Assembly (NCBI RefSeq): GCF_005222845.1
Contig: NZ_STFZ01000036.1
Coordinates: 179,308-243,307, forward strand
DNA: 64,000 bases
Direction: 5' to 3'
Source: Rhizobium sp. FY34
Lineage (GTDB): Bacteria; Pseudomonadota; Alphaproteobacteria; Rhizobiales; Rhizobiaceae
Shown piece by piece: positions 52,754 through 62,153 of this stretch. The translations under genes were made by a program, and so were the position numbers. Below the pieces are notes generated by a model that saw only the letters and a program-made list of their open reading frames with translations, did no database searches and was not told where the DNA came from. Within the stretch, counting starts at the first letter, position 1; every line of letters begins with the position of its first letter.

Positions 52754-54253
52754 TCACTGAAACGCCGTCTCGTAGAAGCTGCGCAGCTTGCGGGAATGCA
52801 GGGTCTCGGTGGGCATGGCGGCCAGTTTCTGCACGGCGCGGATGCCGATCTTCAGATGCTGGCGCACCTGTGTCCGATAAAATTCGGTTGCCATGCCCGG
52901 CAGCTTCAACTCGCCATGCAGCGGCTTGTCGGAGACGCAGAGCAGCGTGCCATAGGGAACGCGGAAGCGGAAGCCATTGGCGGCAATCGTTGCCGATTCC
53001 ATATCGAGCGCGATGGCGCGGGCCTGGGAGAGACGCTTGACTGGCCCTGCCTGGTCGCGCAGTTCCCAGTTGCGGTTATCGATGGTCGCAACGGTTCCCG
53101 TGCGCATGATGCGCTTCAGCTCGAAGCCTTCGAGACCGGTGATTTCCTCAACCGCATCTTCCAGCGCCTTTTGCACTTCGGCAAGCGCCGGGATCGGCAC
53201 CCAGACCGGCAGGTCATCATCCAGAACGTGGTCTTCGCGCATATAGGCGTGTGCCAGAACATAATCGCCCAGACGCTGGCTGTTGCGCAGGCCGGCGCAA
53301 TGGCCAACCATCAGCCAGGCATGCGGGCGCAGCACGGCGATATGGTCGGTGATCGTCTTGGCATTCGAGGGGCCAACGCCGATATTGACGAGCGTAATCC
53401 CCGCATGGCCTTTCTTCTTCAGGTGATAGGCCGGCATTTGCGGCAGGCGGGCCAGCGATTCGGGCGGCTTGTCACTGCCGGCCGGTGTGACGAGATTGCC
53501 GGGCTCGACAAATTCCGTATAGCCCTCGCCACCATTCGCCATCAGTTCGCGTGCCCAGGCGGCGAATTCATCGATGTAGAACTGGTAGTTGGTAAACAGC
53601 ACGAAATTCTGAAAGTGTTCCGCGCTGGTGGCCGTGTAATGGCTGAGGCGCGCCAGCGAATAATCGATGCGCTGCGCGGTAAACGGCGCAAGCGGCGCCG
53701 GCTCGCCCGGCACCTGATCATATTCGCCATTGGCAATCAGATCGTCCGTCGTGTTGAGATCGGGCGTATCGAAAAGATCGCGCAGCGGCATGTCATTGAG
53801 GACGGTCGAGGACGAGGCCTCAACATGCGCGCCTTCGCGGAACGCGAAATGCAGCGGGATCGGCGTCGTCGATTCGCTGACGGTGACCGGCACATTGTGA
53901 TTGCGCATCAAAAGCCCGAGCTGTTCCTTCAGGTAGTGGCGAAACAGCTTTGGGCGGGTAATCGTTGTCGTGTAGATGCCGGGCGAGGTGACATGGCCAT
54001 AGGAGAGGCGCGAATCGATGTGGCCAAAGCTTCTCGTTTCGATGCTCACCTGCGGATAGCAGGCCCGATAGCGTCCGCTGACCGGTTCGCCCTTGGCAAG
54101 CCCGCCAAACCCGTCGATCAGGAAGGCGGTATTGCGCTCGTAAAGTGCGGCAAGCGCATCGACGGCCTTTGCAGGATCATCGAACATCTGCGGCTCAAAC
54201 GGCGCGGGGCTGATGAAGGGCGGTGAAGAGAGGGAAAAGATTCGTTTGCTCAT
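52754..54253 (-). CDS. amn: AMP nucleosidase
   Basis: This 499-residue enzyme splits AMP to adenine and ribose 5-phosphate. The N-terminal Amn domain (FDDPAKAVDALAALYERNTA, YRACYPQVSIETRSFGHID) precedes a purine-phosphorylase-like C-terminal domain (GITLVNIGVGPSNAKTITDH, WLMVGHCAGLRNSQRLGDYV, ALDMESATIAANGFRFRVPY). Length is normal for the family. It reads the same way as the vapBC pair but starts upstream of it with its own leader. Confidence 0.93.
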   Translation of the reverse strand: MSKRIFSLSSPPFISPAPFEPQMFDDPAKAVDALAALYERNTAFLIDGFGGLAKGEPVSGRYRACYPQVSIETRSFGHIDSRLSYGHVTSPGIYTTTITRPKLFRHYLKEQLGLLMRNHNVPVTVSESTTPIPLHFAFREGAHVEASSSTVLNDMPLRDLFDTPDLNTTDDLIANGEYDQVPGEPAPLAPFTAQRIDYSLARLSHYTATSAEHFQNFVLFTNYQFYIDEFAAWARELMANGGEGYTEFVEPGNLVTPAGSDKPPESLARLPQMPAYHLKKKGHAGITLVNIGVGPSNAKTITDHIAVLRPHAWLMVGHCAGLRNSQRLGDYVLAHAYMREDHVLDDDLPVWVPIPALAEVQKALEDAVEEITGLEGFELKRIMRTGTVATIDNRNWELRDQAGPVKRLSQARAIALDMESATIAANGFRFRVPYGTLLCVSDKPLHGELKLPGMATEFYRTQVRQHLKIGIRAVQKLAAMPTETLHSRKLRSFYETAFQ

Positions 54254-54374
54254 GAGCCATTATAATGTGCTCTTTCTAACAAGCAAATTACGTCTTTCCC
54301 TTTGTCTGTCCGATCTTTCCAAGCGTCTCGCTGCAGGCCTTGCCGAGGCAGGGCGCCAAGGCGCTCTGTTTCGC

Positions 54375-54411
54375 AAAAAAAGGGTGAACCCGCGCAAGCG
54401 CCGGTTCACCC
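54375..54411 (-). terminator. Intrinsic terminator for the DUF2147 gene
   Basis: On the minus strand GGGTGAACC pairs with GGTTCACCC across a 12-base loop and is followed by a run of seven T. It lies some 45 bases past the stop of the DUF2147 gene, in the right orientation. Confidence 0.8.
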
Positions 54412-54456
54412 CGTATCGATAGCCGGCGCATCAGCCGCCGGCAGCAGGCCTTAGCC

Positions 54457-54798
54457 TCAAAGGCGCGTCCAGGTCTGCGTCTTGCAGAATACCGACATGA
54501 CGCATCCCTTCATCTTCAGCGCATTGCCGCTGACAGAGCCGGAACCGCTATAGGTCTTGTCGGCTTCCGGATCGGTGATTTCACCTTGGTATTCGGCGCC
54601 TGTGCCGCTCATCTTGCCGATCTGCTTGCCGGAATGCTTGCCGGTTTTCAGCGTCACGCAAAAGGCCGAGCCGCATTTGGCAATCGCCGCCGTTTCGCCG
54701 CTTGCCGTCTTCCAGCTGCCTTCGATGGGTTCTGCGGCCCATGCGCTGCCGGCGAATGCCAGTAGCGTGGCGGCCACCAATCCCGTCTTCCTGATCAT
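54457..54798 (-). CDS. Secreted DUF2147 protein
   Basis: This 113-residue protein has a signal peptide (KTGLVAATLLAFAGSAWAAE) and a DUF2147 domain: IEGSWKTASGETAAIAKCGSAF, AEYQGEITDPEADKTYSGSG and LKMKGCVMSVFCKTQTWTRL. Four Cys could form two disulphides. The ATG at 54798 has GGGAGGAGA upstream. Family members are periplasmic, of uncertain function. Its promoter block resembles that of etfQO. Confidence 0.85.
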   Translation of the reverse strand: MIRKTGLVAATLLAFAGSAWAAEPIEGSWKTASGETAAIAKCGSAFCVTLKTGKHSGKQIGKMSGTGAEYQGEITDPEADKTYSGSGSVSGNALKMKGCVMSVFCKTQTWTRL

Positions 54799-54872
54799 GT
54801 CGTCTCTCCTCCCGTTGCACATAATGGCTCCAAGCGCAGGCTCCTCCCGGCGCCGGATATTCCAGAGCGCAA

Positions 54873-54899
54873 ATTATCTTACGCACACGTAAAGGTAAA
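54873..54899 (-). promoter_or_regulatory. Promoter-operator block of the DUF2147 gene
   Basis: Read on the minus strand the block runs TTTACC ... ACGTGTGCGTAA ... GATAAT, about 75 bases upstream of the DUF2147 start. It agrees at 21 of 27 positions with 41103-41129 ahead of etfQO, including the -10-like end. The likeness suggests a shared regulator. Confidence 0.5.
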
Positions 54900-55290
54900 C
54901 GGGTCTTCGTGCCTGATTTTTCGAGGTCTTTCGACGACCGGAAAAGCCTTTGAGAAAAATCACTCGTCGAAACAGGGTGAAGGAAGGGTAAAATCGCCAT
55001 GGTTAATGGAAGCTTCCAAAAGCGCTGAAATCCTTAATGCGCAGGGCTTGTGATGTTTAACAAAAACCCAAGTTTACCAAGCGTTTGCACTTTGTTTTCT
55101 TCAAATTAATCATGCATTTTAGGCGAATTTTGAACTCCGCCAGGCAGTATGGGGACATCAAACGAGCAGGGAAAACCTGCCGCCCGCAAGGATCAAAAAG
55201 CCGCTGAAGACGGTGATCTCCACGGGGCCCGAAAGGGCAAGAAGAAGACAGGGACTACCGACAACAGGCTCGAAACAGGGATTTTGACCG
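54900..55290. other. Intergenic region with no gene seen
   Basis: AT-rich stretches (for example TTTAACAAAAACCCAAG and TTCTTCAAATTAATC) separate the DUF2147 gene from the Sel1-like gene. These are probably promoters for the latter. No credible coding or RNA gene is visible. Confidence 0.4.
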
Positions 55291-55557
55291 ATGGCACGCT
55301 TTGAAATGCAGCATTCCGAAATGGCCAGCATGGGTGGCGAAGCTCGCGCTGAAAGCTTCTGCGACATGGGGTTGATGTATGCCACCGGTCGCGGTTGCCC
55401 TGTCGATCTGGTCGCGGCCCACAAATGGCTGAATATCGCGGCCATCAAGGGCTCAGACCGGGCGGCCGAACTTCGGGCAGACCTGTCGCATTCGATGACC
55501 AAGATGCAGCTTGCCGAGGCACTGCGTGCCGCCCGCGAGTGGATGACCATGCACTGA
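55291..55557 (+). CDS. Small Sel1-repeat protein
   Basis: This 88-residue protein has one Sel1-like repeat: FCDMGLMYATGRGCPVDLVA then AHKWLNIAAIKGSDRAAELR. Such repeats mediate protein contacts. A short helical tail (LAEALRAAREWMTMH) ends it. No signal peptide is visible. It has its own upstream region and is followed by a bidirectional terminator. Confidence 0.75.
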   Translation: MARFEMQHSEMASMGGEARAESFCDMGLMYATGRGCPVDLVAAHKWLNIAAIKGSDRAAELRADLSHSMTKMQLAEALRAAREWMTMH

Positions 55558-55667
55558 CAAGGTCGAGCGCTGGCCAGCCTGATGCCGGTGCGGAACGCCT
55601 GAAAGCTACGACAATAAAAACAATGAAGGGCCGCTGGCATTGCGCCATGACGGCGCTGGCCCAACGA

Positions 55668-55705
55668 AAAGCCGCGACCGGTCGAGACAAGACCGGCGCG
55701 GCTTT
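55668..55705. terminator. Bidirectional terminator between convergent genes
   Basis: AAAGCCGCG and CGCGGCTTT are perfect inverted copies, with an inner ACCGGTC/GACCGG pairing. A-rich and T-rich flanks make it usable in both directions for the Sel1-like gene and the aminotransferase. Confidence 0.7.
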
Positions 55706-55727
55706 CGTGTTTGGCTCAGCCCTTGGA

Positions 55728-56840
55728 TCAGCCGATTGCCGCCAGTACTTTCGGCAGGGCATCGGCCAGAAGATCCATATCGGCCGGCGTGCCTGTGCTG
55801 ATCCTGATGCAGCGATTGAGCGGGGCAATGCCCGGCATGCGGATGAAGATGCCATGTTCCATCAGCCCATCGACTATGGCGCGGGCATAGATGCCATCGC
55901 GCCCGCAATCTATGGTGACGAAATTCGTGGCAGAGGGCAGGGGTGAAAGACCGTTGGCGAGAGCGATGGCGCCAATACGCTGGCGTGATTGCAAGATGCG
56001 CTGGGTGACATCGGCCAGATAGGCTTGATCCTTCAAGGCCGCGATGGCGGCGGCGACGCTGATGCGCGGCATGCCGAAATGGTTGCGGATCTTGTCGAAT
56101 GCAGTGGCATTGTCCGGCGTGGTGATGACATAGCCGATGCGCGCACCGGCAAGCCCATAGGCTTTCGAGAAAGTGCGGGTGCGCATGACATTGGGTCGGT
56201 CGAGAAGCGCGCTGATGGCGGGTGTCGTACCCGCCGGCGCCGTTTCGCAATAGGCTTCGTCGAGAATGAGCAGGCAGGTTTCCGGAACGGCACGGGCAAA
56301 GGCGAGAACCGCGTCTGCATCCCACCAACTGCCCATCGGATTGTCGGGATTGGCGAAATAGACTAGCCGCGCATCCTCGCGCTTCACCAAATCGAGAAGG
56401 CCGTCCAGATCTTCACGATCATCCACATAAGGCGTGGTCACGAGGCGTCCGCCATGACCGACCACGTGGAAATTGAACGTGGGATAGGCGCCGAGCGAAG
56501 TGGCAACCGTCATGCCGGGCTCAATGACCATGCGCACGATCTGGCCGAGCAGCGAATCAATGCCCTCGCCGATGGCCAGATTGGCGGGTGCGCAGCCAAG
56601 ATGGGCTGCCAGAGCCTGCTTCAGCGCAAAGTTTTCCGGATCTGCATAGCACCAGGTTTCGCGCGCAGCCGCAGCGATTGCCTCGAAGACCGACTGTGCC
56701 GGGCCGAAACCGCTTTCATTGGCGCCGATGCGCGCTTTGACGGCAAGGCCGCGATTGCGCTCGATTGCTTCCGGCCCGACAAACGGGACTGTGGAGGGCA
56801 GGCTGGCGAGAAGGGGAGTGAAGCGCTGAAAGGCAGTCAT
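55728..56840 (-). CDS. HisC-like PLP aminotransferase
   Basis: This 370-residue class I/II aminotransferase has KARIGANESGFGPAQSVFEA, YFANPDNPMGSWWDADAV, ILDEAYCETAP and the PLP Lys in TFSKAYGLAGARIGY. It resembles histidinol-phosphate aminotransferases, but a second role, such as in aromatic amino-acid metabolism, is equally likely as no other his genes are nearby. The ATG at 56840 (MTAFQRFTPLLASL) is chosen. Confidence 0.8.
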   Translation of the reverse strand: MTAFQRFTPLLASLPSTVPFVGPEAIERNRGLAVKARIGANESGFGPAQSVFEAIAAAARETWCYADPENFALKQALAAHLGCAPANLAIGEGIDSLLGQIVRMVIEPGMTVATSLGAYPTFNFHVVGHGGRLVTTPYVDDREDLDGLLDLVKREDARLVYFANPDNPMGSWWDADAVLAFARAVPETCLLILDEAYCETAPAGTTPAISALLDRPNVMRTRTFSKAYGLAGARIGYVITTPDNATAFDKIRNHFGMPRISVAAAIAALKDQAYLADVTQRILQSRQRIGAIALANGLSPLPSATNFVTIDCGRDGIYARAIVDGLMEHGIFIRMPGIAPLNRCIRISTGTPADMDLLADALPKVLAAIG

Positions 56841-56968
56841 GCTCGGGGTCCGGTCATCGGTGAAAACGGCCACACCATAGGGGTGTTTGGCGCACACGCA
56901 AGACCGGAGCAGCCTGCCTTCCGACGAGGGCAGGCGATCGAGATGAGCAAGAGCCAGTACGCCAAAGC

Positions 56969-56994
56969 GGGAGGCGCCTCCTCCAGCGCCTCCC
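56969..56994 (-). terminator. Hairpin after the PilZ gene, weak terminator
   Basis: GGGAGGCGC and GCGCCTCCC form a perfect 9-bp stem with an eight-base loop about 20 bases past the PilZ-like gene stop on the minus strand. The T-run is poor (GCTTTGGC), so termination is less certain. Confidence 0.4.
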
Positions 56995-57012
56995 GTCGCA
57001 GCGTGTCATCAA

Positions 57013-57366
57013 TCAGTGGCTCGAGGCAAAGCTGAGCTTGATCACATGATGCAGGAATTCGGAATCGATCAGCATGTTGAAGCCAACCGTGACCTTTTCT
57101 TCCTCGCGTCGAATGAGCGTACAGCCAATATCGTCGCGAACCCCGAGGATTTCGAGGAAGAAATTCTTCGGTACCGGTAAATGCGGACTGACTTCCAGCT
57201 CTGCACCATAGAGTGAAATCTTGCGCACGAGGCAGCGGAAATGCGTTTTCGTGCTCAGGTGGTGGCCGACGAAAATGATCTTGCCGGGCCGGTCGATCTG
57301 AAACTTCTCAAAAACCTCGTCATGAGGAATCGATCTTGGTGTTTCCTTATGTAATCCCAAGGGCAT
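57013..57366 (-). CDS. PilZ-like domain protein
   Basis: This 117-residue protein has a beta-rich arrangement (GKIIFVGHHLSTKTHFRCLV, KISLYGAELEVSPHLPVPKN, FFLEILGVRDDIGCTLIRRE) like that of PilZ domains. The RxxxR and DxSxxG c-di-GMP motifs are not clear; ISLYGAEL resembles the second one without its Asp. It may therefore not bind c-di-GMP. It stands alone. Confidence 0.55.
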   Translation of the reverse strand: MPLGLHKETPRSIPHDEVFEKFQIDRPGKIIFVGHHLSTKTHFRCLVRKISLYGAELEVSPHLPVPKNFFLEILGVRDDIGCTLIRREEEKVTVGFNMLIDSEFLHHVIKLSFASSH

Positions 57367-57594
57367 CGCACCCTCCCATTGCTGTTACACCCGCATCATA
57401 CGGATGGATCGCTGCTGCATCCTGAAGCTGAAGCATAAAATGCCGTCAATTCACTGAAAAAGGTGAAGATTCCGCCACACATGTCGCAAGGTGGGATTCC
57501 ATTGACGCGGCCGAATGACGGCGCTACCCGTGCCTGTGAAGCAGCGGCTGCGCAAGGCCACGTGCTGGCCTCTATTTATATAAGGAACGGCACT

Positions 57595-58812
57595 ATGTCG
57601 GACGGACTTGTCATCGTGGGCGGCGGCCAGGCTGCCTTTTCTGTCGCTGCCAAGCTGCGTGCGCTCAAAGACGAGCGACCGATCACAATTCTCAGTGCCG
57701 AGGATGTGGCACCTTATCAGCGCCCGCCGCTATCGAAGAAATATCTGCTGGGTGAAATGGAATTTCCCCGCCTGCTGCTGCGTCCCGAAAGCTGGTATGG
57801 CGAAAACAATATCGATCTGAAGCTCTCGGTGTTTGTAGAGGAGATCGACCGTACCGGCTGCCGGCTGCGACTGCAGGATGGCTCCTTCATCGGCTACGAG
57901 ACGCTGGTACTGGCAACCGGCGCGACGCCGCGGCATCTGCCGGCGGCTCTGGGCGGCGATCTTCAGGGCGTCTATGTGATGCGCGACAAGCGCGATGCCG
58001 ATCGTCTGGCGCAGGACCTGCTGCCGGGCAAGCGCGTGTTGATCATCGGCGGCGGCTATATCGGTCTCGAGGCGGCAGCCGTTGCCCGCCACAAGGGCCT
58101 GGAAGTGACGCTTATCGAAATGGCCGATCGTATTCTGCAACGTGTCGCCGCGCCTCAGACGGCAGAGATCATCCGCGCCGTGCATGTGGAGAAAGGTGTC
58201 GTCATTCGTGAATCGACCGGCTTGAAGCGCCTCAATGGAGAGAAGGGGCGCGTAACCTCCGCCGAATTGTCGGATGGCAGCGTGATTGACGTGGATCTGG
58301 TAATTGTCGGCATCGGTGTGACGGTGAATGGGGAGCTTGCCGAGAGGGCGGGCCTCGAGATTGGCAACGGCATACTGGTCGATCGTCAGGCGCGAACATC
58401 CGATCGTCGCATCTTTGCCGTCGGCGATTGCGCAAGTCTTCCCTGGGGCGATGCCCGCATCCGGCTAGAATCGGTACAGAATGCCGTGGACCAGGCAGAA
58501 TCGGCCGCCGCAGCGATTGCCGGCGGAACGGAGCCCTATGTGCCCAAGCCCTGGTTCTGGTCGGATCAGTATGATGTGAAGCTTCAGACTGCTGGCCTCA
58601 ATCTCGGCTATGACGAAACTCTGCTGCGGCCCGGCGCGCGCGAAGGAAGCCATTCAGTCTGGTATTTCCGACAGAATCGATTCCTGGCGGCCGATGCAAT
58701 CAATGATGCCAAGGCCTATGTGACGGCCAAGAAGCTTCTGGAATCAGATCGCCAGCCGGATCGGGCGATTCTCCTCGATCCGGAGGCTGACCTGAAGCAA
58801 TTGCTGGGCTGA
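57595..58812 (+). CDS. FAD-dependent ferredoxin/rubredoxin reductase-like enzyme
   Basis: This 405-residue protein has two Rossmann folds: LVIVGGGQAAFSVAAKLRAL for FAD and KRVLIIGGGYIGLEAAAVAR for NAD(P), with VVIGIG-like and RIFAVGDCASLPWG (FAD-binding DxD) segments. The C-terminus (FWSDQYDVKLQTAGLNLGYD) is typical of oxygenase-linked ferredoxin reductases. It passes electrons from NAD(P)H to a small iron-sulphur partner. The ATG at 57595 has AAGGAACGG upstream. Confidence 0.85.
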   Translation: MSDGLVIVGGGQAAFSVAAKLRALKDERPITILSAEDVAPYQRPPLSKKYLLGEMEFPRLLLRPESWYGENNIDLKLSVFVEEIDRTGCRLRLQDGSFIGYETLVLATGATPRHLPAALGGDLQGVYVMRDKRDADRLAQDLLPGKRVLIIGGGYIGLEAAAVARHKGLEVTLIEMADRILQRVAAPQTAEIIRAVHVEKGVVIRESTGLKRLNGEKGRVTSAELSDGSVIDVDLVIVGIGVTVNGELAERAGLEIGNGILVDRQARTSDRRIFAVGDCASLPWGDARIRLESVQNAVDQAESAAAAIAGGTEPYVPKPWFWSDQYDVKLQTAGLNLGYDETLLRPGAREGSHSVWYFRQNRFLAADAINDAKAYVTAKKLLESDRQPDRAILLDPEADLKQLLG

Positions 58813-58928
58813 ATAGCCATTGCTGGCGCTGATGGATGCGGGATTTGCGGACTTTCCTGTAGGAAAAGCCCGCCAATGCGGAAAATGCCTTGCAATCGCC
58901 AGCCGACCGCAATAATCACCACCGCACC

Positions 58929-59018
58929 GGAGAGGTGGCCGAGTGGTCGAAGGCGCTCCCCTGCTAAGGGAGTATACCAGAAATGGTATCGAGGGTTCGA
59001 ATCCCTTCCTCTCCGCCA
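58929..59018 (+). tRNA. tRNA-Ser (anticodon GCU)
   Basis: The acceptor arms GGAGAGG and CCTCTCC pair perfectly, the anticodon stem CTCCC/GGGAG encloses a loop with GCT, and a long variable arm (TATACCAGAAATGGTATC) identifies a class II serine tRNA. GGTTCGAATCC forms the T loop. The discriminator is G and CCA is encoded. Confidence 0.95.
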
Positions 59019-59402
59019 TTACGCGAAACGTCGCGAAACCCTCCCGAACATTCATCGAAGAATCGCATCATCGCCAGCATCCGCAAGCAGCGCCTGACCT
59101 GCGCTTTGTGAGCGCTTCCCGCTAAATACCTGTCTCTCAACGATTTTCTTAACGAAATGTAAAAATTGAACAATCGCCCTCACGCTTTTGTGTCCTTTCA
59201 GCAACAGCGCCCGTTGAAGCAGGTGTGCGAGTGGTCCGGCCGGGCAGTTCGCGATTGCATAGACCAACTCCTCTTGTATGTTCTCCATCAGAAGCGAGGC
59301 GGTGGATCGTCTGTCTTCTAATAACCGACGGGGATGGGGCAGGGGATGCTGTCCTTCAGCCAAATTAACCCAGACCCTAACGAAACTTGACTGGAGGTCA
59401 TT
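59019..59402. other. Intergenic leader of the first porin
   Basis: About 380 bases without a credible gene separate the tRNA from the porin start. The last bases carry a good ribosome site (CTGGAGGTCATT before ATG). The stretch probably holds porin promoters; none can be assigned with confidence. Confidence 0.4.
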
Positions 59403-60389
59403 ATGAACATCAAGAGCCTTCTTCTCGGCTCCGCTGCTGCTCTCGCAGCAGTATCTGGCGCCCAGGCTGCAGACGCTATCGTTGCTGCTGAGCCGGAGCC
59501 CATGGAATACGTTCGCGTTTGCGACGCTTTCGGCGCTGGCTTCTTCTACATTCCTGGCACTGAGACCTGCCTGAAGATCGGCGGCTATGTTCGTTTCCAG
59601 GTTGATATCGGCAAGGACAAGGCCGGCACGTCGGAGTGGGACGCTTTCACGCGTGGCCAGTTCGAAATCGACGCACGTTCGGACACAGAATTCGGCGCTC
59701 TGCGCGGCTTCATCGGCCTGCGTGGCAATGCTGACAACACCACCAACCGCAACACCTTTATCGACCAGGCTTTCATCGAGCTCGGCGGCCTGAAGGTTGG
59801 TTACTTCTACAACTGGTGGGATGACGGTCTGTCTGGCGAAACCGACGAACTGGCTTCCAACACCCTGTTCAACTCGGTACGTTACACCTACACCGCTGGC
59901 GCATTCTACGCTGGTCTGTCGGCTGACGAACTCGAAGGCCTGACCACCACGACCCAGCCGAACAACGTCGGCATTTCCGGCATCGTCGGCGGCGCATTCG
60001 GTCCTGCTAAGGTTGCTCTGCTCGGCGGTTACGACACCGACCGCGAAGAAGGCGCTGTTCGCGTTATCGCAACGGCTGATCTCGGCCCCGGCACGCTCGG
60101 CCTGGCTGGCGTATGGGCAAGCGGCAGAAACGCCTACTACAACGTCTCGGAATGGGCTGTTGCCGCCGAATACGCTGTCAAGGTTACCGACAAGTTGAAG
60201 GTCACCCCCGGCTTCCAGTATTACGGCGATTACGGCTTTGCCAACAACGTCGACGCTTGGAAGGCTGGCCTGACGCTGGACTACCAGCTGGCAAAGAACT
60301 TCTCTGCCAAGGGTACGGTACAGTATCTCGATCCGGACAATGCAACCGAATCCTGGACGGGTTTTGTCCGTCTGCAGCGTTCGTTCTAA
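59403..60389 (+). CDS. ropA: RopA/Omp2-type porin 1
   Basis: This 328-residue outer-membrane porin has a signal peptide (KSLLLGSAAALAAVSGAQAA). The mature start is DAIVAAEPEPMEYVRVCDAF, followed by FFYIPGTETCLKIGGYVRFQ, with two Cys as in the rhizobial/Brucella porin family. The barrel ends in a C-terminal Phe (WTGFVRLQRSF). It passes small hydrophilic solutes. A close paralogue follows about 630 bases downstream. Confidence 0.88.
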   Translation: MNIKSLLLGSAAALAAVSGAQAADAIVAAEPEPMEYVRVCDAFGAGFFYIPGTETCLKIGGYVRFQVDIGKDKAGTSEWDAFTRGQFEIDARSDTEFGALRGFIGLRGNADNTTNRNTFIDQAFIELGGLKVGYFYNWWDDGLSGETDELASNTLFNSVRYTYTAGAFYAGLSADELEGLTTTTQPNNVGISGIVGGAFGPAKVALLGGYDTDREEGAVRVIATADLGPGTLGLAGVWASGRNAYYNVSEWAVAAEYAVKVTDKLKVTPGFQYYGDYGFANNVDAWKAGLTLDYQLAKNFSAKGTVQYLDPDNATESWTGFVRLQRSF

Positions 60390-60412
60390 TTCAGCCTAGA
60401 CTGGATTTGCGG

Positions 60413-60439
60413 AAAGCCCGGCTTCGTGCCGGGCTTTTT
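60413..60439 (+). terminator. Terminator after porin 1
   Basis: AAAGCCCGGC and GCCGGGCTTT form a perfect 10-bp stem with a TTCGT loop and more T after it. It lies 24 bases past the porin stop. Confidence 0.9.
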
Positions 60440-61023
60440 GCGTTTTAGGAGCGGTTGGTTTTTACCGTTCCGTCGCGGCGTCGGGCAGGGCCGTATTCGC
60501 CACGCCCCCTGCCTTGAGTCTTGTCACAATCTGATGCTTGGGCGTGATGCGTTGGCTCAGGGCTTGCGATTCTCTCCGGCCGTGTGAGCGCCTGCCGCGC
60601 TAGCCTGATTCTCCTTTTCGCCGCTCTTCCATCTCGTCATCTTCGGTGCCGCCTACGTTTGCCGTCACCATCAGGGGCCGGCTTGCACCTGCATTGCCGC
60701 CACACTGAGCCTTGCGACTCGCTATCCGAACGTGCGCAGCGATTCTTCAGTGCTCCGTCAGTTAACAAAAATTGCTGATTTTTTAACCTCTTAGGTCAAA
60801 TCGTGTTCACAGGATCAGGTGGGGCGGACGGGGACGGTACCTGGCTGCCGTGCCCGTGCTGCACTGTGTCACGAATGCGCAACACTCGCTGTCATCTGAT
60901 ACCGGATGAACCACTTCTGATGCATATTTATGTTCTGCCTCGGGTGAATTGGTGTTTAAATAAAATCAATTCAGGCGGCATCGTTTGCTTGATGGCTATC
61001 CACATTGTCCCGAGGAAAACAAC
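60440..61023. other. Intergenic region between the porins, no gene seen
   Basis: Nearly 600 bases without a convincing gene. Several short frames lack ribosome sites and family resemblance. Near 60760-60790 there is an AT-rich tract (GTTAACAAAAATTGC, TTTTTTAACC). The region ends with GAGGAAAACAAC before the second porin. It may hold regulatory RNA or promoters, but none is recognisable. Confidence 0.35.
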
Positions 61024-62040
61024 ATGAACTTGAGAGCTCTCGTCCTTAGCTCTGCTGCGGCTCTGTCCTTCAGCACCGCTGCTTATTCCGCCGACGCGAT
61101 TGTCGCTGCCGAGCCGGAGCCGATGGAATACGTACGCGTTTGCGACGCGTTCGGCACTGGCTTTTTCTACATTCCGGGCACGGAAACCTGCCTCAAGATC
61201 GGTGGTTACGTTCGTTTCCAGACCAATGTTGGTCCGGACGAATCGGGTTCTTCTGACTGGGATTCCTTCACCCGTGCGCAGCTCAACGTCGATGCACGTT
61301 CGGACACTGAATTCGGCGCTCTGCGCGGTTTCATCGGTCTGCGTGGCGATGCTGACAACACGACCAGCCGCTCTGCCCAGATCGATCAGGCTTTCATCGA
61401 AGTTGGCGGCCTGAAGGTTGGCTTCCACTACACCTGGTGGGATGACGATCTCTCCGGCGAAACCGACATCCTGTCGTCCAACGACACGCGTGCAAACGCT
61501 ATCCGCTACACCTACACGAGCGGCGCATTCTTCGCTGGTCTCGGCGTAGAAGAGCTGGAAGCCCTTTCCGGCACCCCGAACAACGTTGGCATCAGCGGCA
61601 TCGTTGGTCTGTCTGAAGGCGTTGTAAACGGCAACCTGCTCGGTTCCTACGACACCGACACGGAAAATGGCGCTCTGCGCGCAATCGTCTACGCAAAGGT
61701 TGGTCCGGGCACGATCGGTCTCTCCGGTGCATGGGCTTCTGGCGCCAACGCTTACTACGAAGAGTCCGAGTGGACGGTTGCTGCTGAATACGCAATCGCC
61801 GTCAACGACAAGCTCACCGTTACTCCGGCTTTCCAGTACTTCGGTACGCTTGACACGAATGGCTCTGGCGACTTCACCGGCAGCCGCGATGCATGGCGCG
61901 CTGGTCTGACTGTTGACTACCAGATCGCGAAAAACCTCAGCACCAAGATCACTGCCAACTACCAGGATGCCGACTCTTCGGCTACGGTTGCTGGTGGCGA
62001 AACTTGGACCGGCTTCTTCCGTCTGCAGCGCGCATTCTGA
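61024..62040 (+). CDS. RopA/Omp2-type porin 2
   Basis: This 338-residue porin starts MNLRALVLSSAAALSFSTAA and has a near-identical mature N-terminus to porin 1 (DAIVAAEPEPMEYVRVCDAF). The outer loops and the region before the end (YFGTLDTNGSGDFTGSRDAW) differ, and it ends WTGFFRLQRAF. The two probably differ in pore properties or surface epitopes. It has its own long leader and terminator, so it may be independently regulated. Confidence 0.88.
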   Translation: MNLRALVLSSAAALSFSTAAYSADAIVAAEPEPMEYVRVCDAFGTGFFYIPGTETCLKIGGYVRFQTNVGPDESGSSDWDSFTRAQLNVDARSDTEFGALRGFIGLRGDADNTTSRSAQIDQAFIEVGGLKVGFHYTWWDDDLSGETDILSSNDTRANAIRYTYTSGAFFAGLGVEELEALSGTPNNVGISGIVGLSEGVVNGNLLGSYDTDTENGALRAIVYAKVGPGTIGLSGAWASGANAYYEESEWTVAAEYAIAVNDKLTVTPAFQYFGTLDTNGSGDFTGSRDAWRAGLTVDYQIAKNLSTKITANYQDADSSATVAGGETWTGFFRLQRAF

Positions 62041-62070
62041 TTTGCGCCTGAGCGGTTTGCTCTAAGATCG

Positions 62071-62099
62071 AAAAACCCGCCTTTTGAGGCGGGTTTTTT
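62071..62099 (+). terminator. Terminator after porin 2
   Basis: AAAAACCCGCC pairs with GGCGGGTTTTT across a short loop, 30 bases after the porin stop, followed by T. The A-rich left arm makes it usable in the other direction for the convergent hydrolase gene as well. Confidence 0.9.
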
Positions 62100-62153
62100 G
62101 TTGTGTGATCTATGTATCTGACGTGATGATGTTTTTCGGCTGTTGGCCTGTCG

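Noticed and set aside
60584..60778. Open frame between the porins as a gene
   Set aside because: No ribosome site, atypical composition and no family resemblance.
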